Assembly: GCF_016583565.1 (NCBI RefSeq)
Contig: NZ_NRRF01000030.1
Location: 1 to 62,395 of the forward strand
Direction: 5' to 3'
DNA: 62,395 nt
Origin: Thiocystis violacea
Lineage (GTDB): Bacteria; Pseudomonadota; Gammaproteobacteria; Chromatiales; Chromatiaceae
Part shown: piece by piece, positions 1 through 10,174 of the stretch
How positions within the stretch are numbered: the stretch's first letter is position 1
Layout of the letters: each line of letters opens with the position of its first letter
Notes under the pieces: model-generated
The model's input: only the letters and a program-made list of their open reading frames with translations
What the model was told of the DNA's origin: nothing
The model's database searches: none
Program-made: the position numbers and the translations under genes

Positions 1-170
1 ATCAGATCGAGATGTGGTTCTCGATCCTGGCGCGCAAAGTCCTGCGCCGTGGCAACTTCACCTCCATCGACGACCTTCAGAAACGCATCAGCGATTTCAT
101 CGACTTCTTCAATCGCACGTTGGCCAAACCCTTTCGCTGGACCTATGAGGGAAAGCCGCTCGCAGCATGA
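1..170 (+). pseudogene. IS630-type transposase, C-terminal end (cut by window edge)
   Basis: The reading frame is open from the left edge to the TGA at 168-170 and gives about 55 residues. It contains the stretches QIEMWFSILARKVLRRGNF and AKPFRWTYEGKPL. This is the typical end of IS630/Tc1-mariner type DDE transposases, after the last catalytic acid, where the conserved E-x-W-F segment is followed by FNRTLAKPF-W. Only the tail is visible, so whether the element is intact to the left cannot be judged. No clear terminal inverted repeat was found in the 130 bases that follow. Confidence 0.8.
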
Positions 171-298
171 ATGATTAAACAGTCTCGGGATTTCCACTCT
201 GTTGCACTAGCTGATCGATCATTTGCCGCAGCGTGGCGCCCCCCCCCCCGACGCATTGGTGATATACCCGTGCTCGGCTAAAGTCTGCTGCGCATCCA
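171..298 (-). pseudogene. short coding-like relic broken at an 11-C tract
   Basis: On the minus strand an ATG directly after the stop of the DUF1016 relic starts a peptide beginning MDAQQTLAEHGYITNAS. It then enters an uninterrupted run of 11 C on the plus strand (239-249). Shifting frame by one base at this run continues as ATLRQMIDQLVQQSGNP to a stop at about 174. The first part resembles the winged-helix 'GYITN' segment seen in nucleic-acid-binding proteins, but it is too short for a family call. It may be a frameshifted fragment, a phase-variable tract or a base-count error. Confidence 0.3.
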
Positions 299-440
299 TC
301 ACGCCTCCGCCCCGCCACGGTTATCCAGCCCGGCGGGGGACGGCGCGATGGCCTCATCCAGCTTCGCTTGCAGCACGTCCTTGGGCGGCGGCAGGGTGAG
401 GTATTCGGCGACATGGATGCCGCTGGCATCCAATTCCAAC
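299..440 (-). pseudogene. DUF1016 (YhcG-like) nuclease, C-terminal relic
   Basis: Reading leftwards from about 440 gives a peptide with the stretch DASGIHVAEYLTLPPPKDVL, followed by QAKLDEAI, ending at TGA (plus-strand 299-301). The G-IHVAEYLT-LPP-K-VLQ-KL-EAI pattern is the conserved C-terminus of DUF1016/YhcG proteins (PDDEXK nuclease fold). The N-terminal 300 or so residues are missing: the sequence to the right is the groEL terminator. It is therefore a truncated relic, probably left by the mobile element activity seen at the left edge. Confidence 0.6.
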
Positions 441-444
441 CCCA

Positions 445-470
445 TAAAAAAGCCCCGCCGAAGCGGGGCT
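445..470 (-). terminator. intrinsic terminator of groES-groEL
   Basis: Read on the minus strand, AGCCCCGC and GCGGGGCT form an 8-bp stem with a TTCG tetraloop (451-470), followed by six T (450-445). It sits 27 bases past the groEL stop codon. Confidence 0.9.
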
Positions 471-496
471 CTTTCAGACAGGTGCGAAACCTGGGC

Positions 497-2146
<1,650 letters not shown>

Positions 2147-2212
2147 CTAGATTCCTCGATTGATTCTTTAAATTCGCTGAGTGGTGAGATCAGTGTCGGG
2201 CGTGGAGGGCAC

Positions 2213-2503
2213 TTAGCCTTCGACGACACCCATGATGTCTTCCTCGCGCATCACCAGGAAATCCTGGCCGTCGAGCTTGACTTCGGTGCCGGAATACTTG
2301 CCGAAGAGGACACGGTCGCCGACCTTGACGTCGAGCGGACGGCTCTCGCCGTTGTCCAGGATCTTGCCCTTACCGACGGCGATGATCTCGCCCTGGATCG
2401 GCTTCTCGGTCGCGGAATCAGGGATCACGATGCCACCAGCGGTCGTGCGCTCCTCTTCCATGCGACGGACGACGACGCGGTCATGCAAAGGACGGATGTT
2501 CAT
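2213..2503 (-). CDS. groES: GroES co-chaperonin (Hsp10)
   Basis: This 96-residue protein is the heptameric lid of the GroEL chamber. It starts [18 protein letters not shown], has the mobile-loop segment [18 protein letters not shown] that contacts GroEL, and ends [14 protein letters not shown]. Length and motifs are normal. It is the first gene of the groES-groEL operon; the ATG at 2501-2503 is preceded by AGGAGCACCTCC-type sequence on the minus strand. The operator and promoter lie 70-125 bases upstream. Confidence 0.98.
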   Translation of the reverse strand: MNIRPLHDRVVVRRMEEERTTAGGIVIPDSATEKPIQGEIIAVGKGKILDNGESRPLDVKVGDRVLFGKYSGTEVKLDGQDFLVMREEDIMGVVEG

Positions 2504-2572
2504 GGAGGTGCTCCTCGTTATGGTTGAGAAGTGATTGTCGAGTGCCCGCGAAGCGGGGATGACGCCCGGCTG

Positions 2573-2599
2573 TTAGCACTCACCGGAAACGAGTGCTAA
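2573..2599 (-). promoter_or_regulatory. CIRCE element (HrcA operator)
   Basis: TTAGCACTC (2573-2581), nine spacer bases, GAGTGCTAA (2591-2599): a perfect copy of the CIRCE inverted repeat. CIRCE is the binding site of the heat-shock repressor HrcA, so the groES-groEL operon should be HrcA-controlled. The site starts right at the -10 hexamer and covers the expected transcript start. Confidence 0.95.
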
Positions 2600-2626
2600 T
2601 GGTAGAGCCTAATCCTCAGCTGTCAA
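2599..2626 (-). promoter_or_regulatory. sigma-70 promoter of groES-groEL
   Basis: On the minus strand a consensus TTGACA (2626-2621) is separated by 16 bases from TACCAT (2604-2599). The -10 touches the CIRCE operator, the arrangement expected for HrcA repression. Confidence 0.8.
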
Positions 2627-2762
2627 GGGTTGACGCGTGGGGTTTTGTGCCGTCATCGCGGACCTTTGCCGGCGAACAGGTGATCGCGCTCGAAAAATCG
2701 TTCACGGACAGCAACCCACCGCCAGCCGCCCACATCGACCACGCGCTCGCCATCTCGCGAAC

Positions 2763-2776
2763 CAGACAAATGTATG
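2763..2776 (+). promoter_or_regulatory. candidate LexA operator upstream of lexA
   Basis: CAGACAAATGTATG lies 49 bases before the lexA ATG. It matches the perfect palindrome CATACAATTGTATG upstream of dnaE2 (10151-10164) at 12 of 14 positions. Autoregulation is usual for LexA. A second overlapping inverted repeat, GTAT-GTA-ATAC (2772-2782), is also present. The operator assignment rests on this two-site comparison only. Confidence 0.5.
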
Positions 2777-2824
2777 TAATACTCTCGCGCAGGAACATCA
2801 GGATGGCTGTCGGGGGCGAGCACC

Positions 2825-3472
2825 ATGGGTCGAACACCACCGGGGCAGACGCGTGAGCGGATCTTTCAATTCGTGCGGGATCGGCTCCTGGCCGGCCAGC
2901 CACCGACCGTCCGGGAGGTTCAGGACGCCTTTGGCTTCCGCTCCGTGCAAAGCGCGCGCGAGCACCTGGAGGCCCTGGTGGCCGAGGGTCGGCTCGACAA
3001 GCGTCCAGGCGAGGCACGCGGCTACCGGCTCGGCGAGGGAGGCAGACCATCACTCAGCGGACGTGAGCGGGGCGCGCCGCTCGCCCCGCCCCGCTTGATC
3101 CCGCTGCTCGGCCGCGTCTCGGCCGGCGCCTTCACCCTGGCGGTCGAGAACCTCGAGGGCTATCTCCCGATCCAGGCGGACCGGGCGGGTGCCGATGACG
3201 AGCTGTTCGGCCTGCGCGTGCGCGGGGAGAGCATGCGCGACGCCGGCATCCTGCCCGGCGACATCGTCGTCGTGCGCCGCCAGCCGAAGGCCGACGACGG
3301 CGCCATCGTGGTCGCCCTGGTCGGCGAAGAGGCGACGGTCAAACGCCTGCGTCTGCGCGAGGATCGGATCGAGCTGCACCCGGAGAATCCGGATTACCCG
3401 GTGATGGCGCCAGATCCAGACGCGCTTGAGATCATCGGCCGCGTCATCGAGGTCCGGCGGTATCTGGACTAG
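2825..3472 (+). CDS. lexA: LexA SOS repressor
   Basis: This 215-residue protein represses SOS genes and cleaves itself when RecA filaments form. The N-terminal winged helix-turn-helix spans residues 7-67. The peptidase S24 domain follows. The cleavage pair Ala100-Gly101 lies in GRVSAGAF; the catalytic Ser136 is in GESMRDAG and Lys173 in ATVKRLR, both in the usual places. The start at 2825 gives the standard N-terminus and has a GGGGGCGAG sequence ahead. Its place directly before imuA-imuB is that of the lexA-imuA-imuB-dnaE2 mutagenesis cassettes, so it probably controls the cassette and itself. Confidence 0.95.
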   Translation: MGRTPPGQTRERIFQFVRDRLLAGQPPTVREVQDAFGFRSVQSAREHLEALVAEGRLDKRPGEARGYRLGEGGRPSLSGRERGAPLAPPRLIPLLGRVSAGAFTLAVENLEGYLPIQADRAGADDELFGLRVRGESMRDAGILPGDIVVVRRQPKADDGAIVVALVGEEATVKRLRLREDRIELHPENPDYPVMAPDPDALEIIGRVIEVRRYLD

Positions 3473-3585
3473 AAGCAATCGGCTTCCAGCCACCAGACGT
3501 CTTCTCGTGACACGGCTCTGCGGTGTCAGGCCCCTCCCGGCGCCCTGCGCCACGGCCGCCGAGCCTTTTGCAGATCACGACGCAC

Positions 3586-4212
3586 ATGCTCAAGCAACGC
3601 TCAACCGCCATCTCTCTCCCCAATCTCCACCAGGGCCTCAAGCGCACCGAAACGCCCGCCGCCTGGGATCTGACCGCCTTCAGCGGGCGCTTCAGCGAGA
3701 TCTCGGGCACCGAGGCGACCGCGGCGCTAACCCTAACGGTCGGGCTGATCGGCGAGGCCCAGCGACGCGGTGAGCCAGCCGCCTGGATCACGCGGCGCGA
3801 GAGCAGCTTCTATCCGCCCGACGTCGCCGCAACCGGCATCGACCTCGGCGCCCTGGTCGTGATCTGGACAGCGGACGCCCGAGACTCCGCCCAGGCCGCC
3901 GACCTGCTGCTGCGCTCCGGCGCCTTTGGCCTGCTCGTCATGGACCTGGGCAGCGACCACACCCTGCCGCTGGCCACCCAGAACCGGCTCGCCGCGCTGG
4001 CGAAAAAGCATGACACCGCCCTACTCTGCCTGACGCGCAAAGAGGAGCAGCAACCGTCGGTGAGCGCCTTGATCTCACTGCGCGCACAGGCGACCCGCAC
4101 CGGCCACCACCAGGCGCGCTTCCGCTGCGAGGCACGCATCCTCAAGGACAAACGCCGAGGTCCGGGCTGGACTCACACCGAGGTCTACCATGGACCGGAC
4201 GGCCTGCGTTGA
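3586..4212 (+). CDS. imuA: ImuA-like SOS mutagenesis accessory protein
   Basis: About 208 residues with a RecA/SulA-like core. ImuA acts with ImuB and DnaE2 in SOS-induced translesion synthesis. The segment FSEISGTEATAAL occupies the position of a Walker A loop but lacks the GK[ST] signature, so nucleotide binding by that loop is doubtful. The RecA-like strand VVIWTADARDSAQAADLLLR and GLLVMDLG follow. I place the start at ATG 3586 (HMLKQRSTAISLPN); an ATG at 3523 would add 21 Pro/Arg-rich residues. The 3' end overlaps imuB by 23 bases, so the two are translationally coupled. It lies 113 bases after lexA and is probably co-transcribed with it. Confidence 0.85.
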   Translation: MLKQRSTAISLPNLHQGLKRTETPAAWDLTAFSGRFSEISGTEATAALTLTVGLIGEAQRRGEPAAWITRRESSFYPPDVAATGIDLGALVVIWTADARDSAQAADLLLRSGAFGLLVMDLGSDHTLPLATQNRLAALAKKHDTALLCLTRKEEQQPSVSALISLRAQATRTGHHQARFRCEARILKDKRRGPGWTHTEVYHGPDGLR

Positions 4213-5674
4213 CATCCCCGCCTTCCCGCTCCAGCTCCTATTGCGGCAGCACCCGGACTGGCGCGGACACCCGGCGGCCGTCGTCGACCACGACCGCCCC
4301 GGCGGCGTTCTCCTCTGGGTCAATGCGCCCGCGCGATCCGCGCGCATCCGCGCCGGCATGCGCTTCGCGACCGCCCTGTCGCTGAACGCCGACCTGCGCG
4401 CCGCCGAGATCCCCAAGGCGCACATCGACCGCGCCCTCGCCATCCTCGCCAAGCGGCTGCGCAACCATAGTCCAGAGGTCGAACCCGCCGCAGGCGAGCC
4501 TGGCACCTTTTGGCTGAATGCCTCCGGGCTCGAACGTCTCTACGACTCCCTGACACACTGGGCCTCGGGGATCGAGGCCGATCTCGCCGCGCAGGGCTTG
4601 CGGGCGACCATCGTCGTCGGCTTCCGCCGTTTCGCCACCGCCGCGCTCGCCAAATCCAGCCGCGGCCCGCGGATCCTGTCCGACCCGCTGGAGGAGCAGA
4701 CCGCGTTACAGCGCGTTCCACTGGACCGGCTGACGCTCGCGCCCAAGGCACGGGATGCGCTCGCCAAGCTCGGCGTGCTCACCCTGGGTCAATTCCTCGC
4801 GCTGCCGCCGGAGGGCGTGCGCCGACGCTATGGCCCCGCCGCCTTCGAGCTGCACCGCCTGGCCTCGGGCGCCATCAGCCTCCCGCTGCAACCCGAGCGC
4901 CCGGTTCCGCCAAGCACGGCATGCGCCACCCTCGACCACGTCGAGACGGATACCACACGCCTCATGCATCTCATCGAGCGGCTGCTGACACCGCTGCTGG
5001 ATGAGCTGGCCGGACGCGGCCAAGTCCTCGACCAACTGCGGCTGCTGTTTCGCTTCGAGCGCCTGGGCCTGCACAAGGAACACATCCGCCCGGCCGCGCC
5101 GACGCTGGATGCGCGCCAGCTCCTGGAGCTGATCGATCTCAGACTGACGGGGACAGGTTTGCCGGACGGCGTCGAGGAGGTGCGACTGCTGGCGCATGCG
5201 GTCACGCCGGAGCAACAGCAGCTCGAGCTGCTCGCGGAGCGCCCACGACGTGATCTGGAGGCGGCCAATCGCGCCCTGGCACGGGTGCGCGCCGCCTTCG
5301 GCGAGCAGGCCGTCGTGCGGGCGCGCCTAGGCGCCGGCCATCTGCCCGAAAACAGCTTCGACTGGGAGCCGCTCACCAAGCTCGAACCCGCGCAGCCCCG
5401 GCCGATCGAGCAGCCTCGCCTGGTACGCCGCCTCTACCGCCGGCCCATCCCACTCCCGCCGCGCCCACGCCATGAGCCCGACGGCTGGATGCCGCACAGC
5501 CTGGAGCAAGGCCCGGTGGTCCGCGTCTGCGGCCCTTACGTCATCGCCGGAGGCTGGTGGGTGCGCCCGGTGCATCGCGACTATCACTTCGCCGAGACGC
5601 AAAAGGGGGAGCTGCTGTGGGTGTTCTACGACCGGGTGCGGCGGCGTTGGTTCGTGCACGGGCGGGTGGAGTGA
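4190..5674 (+). CDS. imuB: ImuB, Y-family polymerase homologue lacking catalytic activity
   Basis: This 494-residue protein is the hub of the ImuA-ImuB-DnaE2 mutasome and links the polymerase to the sliding clamp. Residues 1-330 follow the Y-family polymerase fold (palm, fingers, thumb and little finger), beginning TACVDIPAFPLQLLLRQ. The second acidic motif of active Y polymerases (S-x-DE) is replaced by FWLNASGLERLYDS, as is typical of ImuB, so it is expected not to polymerise DNA. The C-terminal 150 residues (RPIEQPRLVRRLYRRP to VHGRVE) are the ImuB-specific tail ending in the conserved DYHFAETQKGELLWVFYDR. Its usual partner dnaE2 is 4.6 kb downstream, separated by unrelated genes. Confidence 0.92.
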   Translation: MDRTACVDIPAFPLQLLLRQHPDWRGHPAAVVDHDRPGGVLLWVNAPARSARIRAGMRFATALSLNADLRAAEIPKAHIDRALAILAKRLRNHSPEVEPAAGEPGTFWLNASGLERLYDSLTHWASGIEADLAAQGLRATIVVGFRRFATAALAKSSRGPRILSDPLEEQTALQRVPLDRLTLAPKARDALAKLGVLTLGQFLALPPEGVRRRYGPAAFELHRLASGAISLPLQPERPVPPSTACATLDHVETDTTRLMHLIERLLTPLLDELAGRGQVLDQLRLLFRFERLGLHKEHIRPAAPTLDARQLLELIDLRLTGTGLPDGVEEVRLLAHAVTPEQQQLELLAERPRRDLEAANRALARVRAAFGEQAVVRARLGAGHLPENSFDWEPLTKLEPAQPRPIEQPRLVRRLYRRPIPLPPRPRHEPDGWMPHSLEQGPVVRVCGPYVIAGGWWVRPVHRDYHFAETQKGELLWVFYDRVRRRWFVHGRVE

Positions 5675-5742
5675 GAGCGCGAAACGCGGACCGCCGGCAT
5701 CCGTCAGCGCCGCTCAAGACCCAAGGCCGATAGGCAGGCCCG

Positions 5743-6333
5743 CTAGATCGCGCTCGGACGGTAGAACAGGTGCTGGCCGATCCGCGCGGTGCGTTTGTAG
5801 GCACTCGACCAGGAGGGCGAGCAATAGCTCGCGTGGTAGTAGAGCGCGCCACGGGTCGGATCGGGAACGCTGTCATTGAGCACGCGCCGCGCGATGTCCA
5901 TCGCCCGCCGCCACGCCTGCGGGTCCTTCGGCTTATCCGATCGACCGTCGCACCACCAGGAGAATTGGCAGCGGTTGCGCTTGGTTCCGCCCTGTTTGAC
6001 GACGGCGCAGATGGATCCGGGGAAGGCGTTGGATCCAACACGATTCAAGGTGACCAATGCAACCGCAATCTGGCCGGATTCCGGCTCCGAACGGGCCTCA
6101 TGATAGATGTTCAGGGCGAGGCAGCGCAGATCCGCGTCCTCTTCCGAGGGGGCTGACGAAGGGGCTGAGGGCGCTGAAGATGGGGCTGAGACCTGTTCGA
6201 CAACCTCGGTTGCGGACTTCACCGTGGCGGCTGTCGGCTCACGCGGCTGAATGTGGGATGAGGTCGGCAGTGTGGGGAAGAACATCGCGGTCAAGGCCGC
6301 AAGAGGGAGTGCTCGCATGGTTTCGAGTCTCAT
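5743..6333 (-). CDS. secreted cell wall hydrolase, SleB family
   Basis: This 196-residue protein has an N-terminal signal sequence (MRALPLAALTAMFFPTLPTS), a low-complexity Ser/Ala/Pro linker (about 48-66) and a SleB-type hydrolase domain from about 70 to the end. The domain carries the family core ALNIYHEARSEPESG with its catalytic Glu, FPGSICAVVKQGG, CQFSWWCDG and ALYYHASY. SleB-type enzymes cut peptidoglycan; in Gram-negative bacteria they act in the periplasm. The start may be ATG 6333 or the ATG five codons later. It is convergent with imuB (68 bases apart) and is not part of the SOS cassette functionally. Confidence 0.85.
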   Translation of the reverse strand: MRLETMRALPLAALTAMFFPTLPTSSHIQPREPTAATVKSATEVVEQVSAPSSAPSAPSSAPSEEDADLRCLALNIYHEARSEPESGQIAVALVTLNRVGSNAFPGSICAVVKQGGTKRNRCQFSWWCDGRSDKPKDPQAWRRAMDIARRVLNDSVPDPTRGALYYHASYCSPSWSSAYKRTARIGQHLFYRPSAI

Positions 6334-6620
6334 GTTCCAGGCACGAAGGGCGTTTTTTAGATCTTAGGGCAACACTCCATATAGGGAAATCCCTTAAGGG
6401 TAAATCTGTGGACTGCGACACAGGTTATCCAGGTGATCGGGCACGGGCATCCGATCGTCCGTCGTTTCGACGCCAAAACGGCCAACCCCAACCGGGTCTC
6501 AGGCGCTTGCGTACCCCATCGGAGGACGACGCGGAAGTGCTTGACCGCGTTCGCCCCGTCCTGACTCAGCCGCCGGGTGAAGACACCGCTACGCCGCCGA
6601 GCGATGCGCACGCCATCCCG
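6334..6620. other. intergenic region without recognised gene
   Basis: Reading frames here have no recognisable protein features. I see no hairpin followed by a T-run. It probably holds the promoter of the hydrolase gene on the minus strand. Confidence 0.5.
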
Positions 6621-7484
6621 TCATCGCAGCAGGAGCGTGGGGATCTTGGCCGAGCGCAACAGATCGGACGTCTTGCTGCCGAACAACAGGGTGCGAATCG
6701 GTGAGTGTCCGTAGGCGCCCATGATGAGCATGTCGATCGCCTGCTCATGCACGGCACGGGCAATGATGCTTTCGGCATCGCCCGGAATCAGCGCGGCCGG
6801 TGCCTCGATGCCGGCGGCTTCCAGCGTCGTCCTCGCCCACTCGAGCTGCTTGGCGCCGTCCTTGCGCTCCTTGCCCGACATGAGCAGATGCACTCTCAGC
6901 TTGCGGAACAAGGGGCTCGCGGCGACCATCTCGACCCCTCGCCGGGTGACGCTGCCCCCGTCGAAGGCGATCATGACCCGGCTCGGCTCCTGGAAACCCT
7001 CGGTGACGGCGAGGATCGGCTTCTTGAGCGCGCGCACGACGCGCTCGACATTGCGCCCCAGGTCGCGCTGTGTCGTCTCGGCCGATTCGCCGCGGCGTCC
7101 GAGCACGAAGAGGCACACGCCCGGTTGCTGCTCGATCAGAACCTCTTCCAGCTCGCCATACCGCTGGCGCACGTCGGGCGGGGCGGCTCCGGCCTGGATG
7201 GCACGCTCGCGCTGACGCATGAGGAAGAGCCGGCCGCGCTCGCGCGCCTCGCGGCTGCGGGCCGCGTCTTGCTCGGAGAGTTCGGTCAGCAGCTGCTGCT
7301 GGGCGTTGAAGCCGATCGTGCCGCTGTGGTCGTCGCCGCGCGCGATCTCCGGATGGCGATCGATGATGTGCAGCAGCTCCATCGGGGCGACGGTGCGACG
7401 GGCCGCCCAGGCGGCGGCGTCCGTCACGGTGTCGGCGAAGTGCGATTGGTCGACGCAGGCGAGAATTTTGTCTTCGTTCAACAT
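6621..7484 (-). CDS. tandem universal stress protein (two UspA domains)
   Basis: This 287-residue cytosolic protein has two UspA folds (about 5-150 and 157-287). The second ends with an intact ATP-binding signature G-2x-G-9x-G-S ([22 protein letters not shown]) and IPTLLLR; the first has [12 protein letters not shown] in the equivalent place, so it is probably degenerate. The frame stays open far upstream, but the start is ATG 7484 ([16 protein letters not shown]), 14 bases after the SulP stop, preceded by GAGAGGGATT. It is the second gene of a sulP-usp operon, which suggests a stress-linked role in anion uptake. Confidence 0.9.
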   Translation of the reverse strand: MLNEDKILACVDQSHFADTVTDAAAWAARRTVAPMELLHIIDRHPEIARGDDHSGTIGFNAQQQLLTELSEQDAARSREARERGRLFLMRQRERAIQAGAAPPDVRQRYGELEEVLIEQQPGVCLFVLGRRGESAETTQRDLGRNVERVVRALKKPILAVTEGFQEPSRVMIAFDGGSVTRRGVEMVAASPLFRKLRVHLLMSGKERKDGAKQLEWARTTLEAAGIEAPAALIPGDAESIIARAVHEQAIDMLIMGAYGHSPIRTLLFGSKTSDLLRSAKIPTLLLR

Positions 7485-7498
7485 GCTGAATCCCTCTC

Positions 7499-8974
7499 TC
7501 AGTGGTCCATGAGCTGCGCGACGGCGTCGGGCTTGTCGTGCACCGCGAAGCGGTCGACCAGGGTCGCGCTCGCCTCGTCCAGCCCGACCACCTCGACCTC
7601 GGTGCCCTCGCGGCGGAACTTGATGACCACCTTGTCCAGCGCGCTGACGGCGGTGATGTCCCAGAAGTGCGCGCGGCTGACATCGATCCGCACCCGCTCG
7701 ATGACCTCCTTGAAATCGAAGGCGGCGACAAAACGGTCGGCCGAGGCGAAGAAGACCTGGCCGGTCACCACGTAGGCGCGCATCCGCCCCTCGTTCAGCG
7801 ACAGCGAGCCGATGTGCAGGACCTTCCCGACCTTGTTGGCGAAGAAGAAGCCCGACAGCAGCACGCCGACGAGCACGCCCTTCGCCAGGTCGTGCGTCGC
7901 GACGACCACCACGACCGTCGACAGCATCACGACGTTGGCCGAGAGCGAATGCTCGCGCAGGTTGCGGATCGAGGCCCAGTTGAAGGTCCCGATGGATACC
8001 ATGATCATGACCGCGACCAGCGCCGCCATGGGAATGCGGGCGACCCAATCGTTCGCGAAGACGACCATGAGCAGGAGGAAGATGCCGGCGGCCAGGGTCG
8101 AGAGGCGCCCGCGCCCGCCGGATTTCACGTTGATGACCGACTGGCCGATCATGGCGCAGCCCGCCATGCCGCCGAGGAAGCCCGTGGTGATGTTGGCGAC
8201 GCCCTGCCCCACGCACTCGCGGTTCTTGTTACCGGTCGAGTCCGTCAGGTCGTCGATGATGGCGGAGGTCATGAGCGACTCCAAGAGGCCGACGACGGCG
8301 AGCGTGGCGGAGACGGGGAAGATGATCCCCAGCGTCTCCCAGGTGAGCGGAATCTCCGGCAGCAGAAAGACCGGCAGGCTGTCCGGCATCTCGCCCATGT
8401 CGCCGACCGTGCGGATGTCGAGCCCCAGCGCCAGGCTCACGCCCGTCAGCACCAGGATGGTCACCAGCGGCGAGGGAACGGCCTTGGTGAGATAGGGGAA
8501 GAGATAGATGATCGCCAAGCCGGCCGCCACCATCGCATAGACCTGCCAGGTCGCGCCGATCAGCTCCGGCAGCTGGGCCATGAAGATGAGGATGGCCAGG
8601 GCATTGACGAAGCCGGTGATGACCGAGCGCGAGACGAAGCGCATCAAGCTCCCCAGCCGCAGCATGCCCGCCAGGACCTGCAGCAGCCCCGTCAGCACGG
8701 TCGCGGCGAGCAGGTATTGCAGCCCGTGATCCTTGACCAGCGTCACCATCAGCAGGGCCATGGCACCCGTCGCCGCGGAGATCATGCCGGGCCGGCCGCC
8801 GAGAAAGGCGGTGACGGTCGCGATACAGAAGGAGGCATAGAGCCCGACCTTGGGGTCGACACCCGCGATGATGGAGAAGGCGATGGCCTCGGGGATGAGC
8901 GCCAGCGCGACCACCAGGCCGGCGAGCAGGTCGTTGCGAATGTTTGCAAGCCATTCCTGGCGTAAGGCTTTCAT
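7499..8974 (-). CDS. SulP family anion transporter with STAS domain
   Basis: This 491-residue inner-membrane protein begins [21 protein letters not shown]. It has the SulP transmembrane core with the family signature around GLYASF and [13 protein letters not shown], about 10-12 helices, then a cytosolic STAS domain (about 400-491, [25 protein letters not shown]). SulP members carry sulfate, bicarbonate or other inorganic anions; the substrate cannot be told from sequence. Both sulfate and bicarbonate make sense for an autotrophic sulfur oxidiser. The start at 8974 gives the usual short N-terminus; an upstream extension to 9319 is not protein-like. Confidence 0.9.
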   Translation of the reverse strand: MKALRQEWLANIRNDLLAGLVVALALIPEAIAFSIIAGVDPKVGLYASFCIATVTAFLGGRPGMISAATGAMALLMVTLVKDHGLQYLLAATVLTGLLQVLAGMLRLGSLMRFVSRSVITGFVNALAILIFMAQLPELIGATWQVYAMVAAGLAIIYLFPYLTKAVPSPLVTILVLTGVSLALGLDIRTVGDMGEMPDSLPVFLLPEIPLTWETLGIIFPVSATLAVVGLLESLMTSAIIDDLTDSTGNKNRECVGQGVANITTGFLGGMAGCAMIGQSVINVKSGGRGRLSTLAAGIFLLLMVVFANDWVARIPMAALVAVMIMVSIGTFNWASIRNLREHSLSANVVMLSTVVVVVATHDLAKGVLVGVLLSGFFFANKVGKVLHIGSLSLNEGRMRAYVVTGQVFFASADRFVAAFDFKEVIERVRIDVSRAHFWDITAVSALDKVVIKFRREGTEVEVVGLDEASATLVDRFAVHDKPDAVAQLMDH

Positions 8975-9205
8975 CGTTGATGGATACTCTCGCTGAGCCA
9001 GACCGCTGGGGTCGGCAATGGAGTGAAAGGGACGCGCTCGGCGCGGCGGTGCGCGGGACCGACTGGGGAAGATCGGGCTCGACCGGAGTCGCGCGACATC
9101 GCGCACCCAGGGGCCGATCGCCACTTGCCGTGGCCGACGGCTGCCCAACAGGGTGTCCCGCCGCCATGGAGGCCAACTCAGGCCAAGAGCCCGGCGAGCG
9201 TCTCG
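8975..9205. other. sulP upstream region
   Basis: About 230 bases between the sulP start and the terminator of the gene to its right. It should hold the sulP-usp promoter, but I cannot point to a convincing -35/-10 pair. Confidence 0.4.
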
Positions 9206-9249
9206 AAAAAGAAAAAAGGCCATCCCGGCGGCGCCGGAAACGGCCTTTT
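9206..9249 (-). terminator. intrinsic terminator downstream of the Uma2 gene
   Basis: Read on the minus strand, AAAAGGCC/GGCCTTTT (9214-9249) encloses a second stem CCGGC/GCCGG (9225-9237) and is followed by TTTTTTCTTTTT (9217-9206). It ends transcription from the Uma2 gene, 190 bases away, and insulates sulP-usp from it. Confidence 0.75.
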
Positions 9250-9436
9250 CATCGGAGGTGGCGAGCAATGCGCCACATTCAGGGCGAGGACTATACCCGA
9301 GCTTGAGCAACGCGATCAACGTCCCCCAGCAAACACAGGACGATGACGAAACGATGCGTCACAGCAGGAGACGGGCACGGATCGCGTCTCATCGGGCTCG
9401 ATCGATCAGACGGCAGTGAGCCAAGGCGCGGTCGCG

Positions 9437-9988
9437 TCATTCGCCGCCGAGCAGGGCGCTGAGATCCAGCTCGATGGCATCGAAGGGCGGAATGCGGGCG
9501 CGGTCTCCGCCCTTGAGCGTCGCGATCGTGCGCCAGTCGCCCTCGCCGAGCATGTGGGCGACCAGCATCCGCTCCTCGGGCCAGATCAGCCAGTAGTAGG
9601 GCACCTGATGGCGCTTGAGCAATAGCGGCAGAACCAGGGTGTCTTTCTTCTCGTGACCGGGCGAGACGATCTCGCAGACCCAGTCCGGCGGCAGGTCGAT
9701 GACGCCCTCGGGAAGCCGCGGCAGCCGCTCGCGGCGCCAGCCGGCGAGGTCGTGCGACGGGCACTCGTGGATCTCATAGGCGACGCTGACCTCGGTCGCG
9801 AGCCACCAGCCGCCGCCGCTACCCTCGCCCTCATCGAAGGGACCGAGCGTGAATGCCATGCGGTTCTGTGCACGACCATGGGCAAATCGAGCCATCGGCC
9901 GACGCACGATGTCTCCGCCGATCAGCTCCACCCGCTCATCCGGGGACAGGAGCAAGTCATCGAGGGTTCTGAGCTTCAGTGCCTCCAC
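9437..9988 (-). CDS. Uma2 family endonuclease-like protein
   Basis: This 183-residue protein has the Uma2 (DUF820) fold of the PD-(D/E)xK superfamily. The core runs through DERVELIGGDIVRRP, a VSVAYEI strand, a DLAGWRRERLPRLPEG segment, and the catalytic-type pattern PPDWVCEIVSPGHEKKDT, followed by YYWLIWPEE. The cellular role of this family is largely unknown. I choose GTG at 9988 because GGAGG lies 7 bases upstream and this gives the normal family N-terminus (EALKLRTLDDLL); an ATG at 10078 would add 30 unlikely residues. It is divergent from dnaE2. Confidence 0.85.
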   Translation of the reverse strand: MEALKLRTLDDLLLSPDERVELIGGDIVRRPMARFAHGRAQNRMAFTLGPFDEGEGSGGGWWLATEVSVAYEIHECPSHDLAGWRRERLPRLPEGVIDLPPDWVCEIVSPGHEKKDTLVLPLLLKRHQVPYYWLIWPEERMLVAHMLGEGDWRTIATLKGGDRARIPPFDAIELDLSALLGGE

Positions 9989-10150
9989 GGGGCGCCTCCG
10001 ACAATGGATTGATACGCCTTCATATTCGCGCAACCCGCCCGCCGAATCCACTGGACCGGGCGCGACCAGATGGGACACCCAGGGGCTCGCGATCAGTAGG
10101 CTGCGGCACCTCTATTCCCACCCGTCGCCAGTCGTCGATCTCGGCTATAG

Positions 10151-10164
10151 CATACAATTGTATG
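10151..10164 (+). promoter_or_regulatory. candidate LexA operator upstream of dnaE2
   Basis: CATACAATTGTATG is a perfect 14-bp palindrome, 143 bases before the dnaE2 start. It matches a sequence upstream of lexA (2763-2776) at 12 of 14 positions. dnaE2 genes of this cassette type are LexA-controlled, so a shared operator is expected. It could also serve the divergent Uma2 gene. Confidence 0.6.
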
Positions 10165-10174
10165 GCATCGATCT

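Noticed and set aside
3508..3528. Hairpin TGACAC/GTGTCA between lexA and imuA
   Set aside because: Six-base stem without T-run, too weak to separate lexA from imuA.
6357..6611. 84-codon minus-strand frame between the hydrolase and stress protein genes
   Set aside because: No start context or recognisable pattern; composition typical of non-coding high-GC DNA.
7502..8965. 487-codon plus-strand frame opposite sulP
   Set aside because: Asp/Arg/His-rich mirror of the SulP gene with no protein-like hydrophobic pattern.
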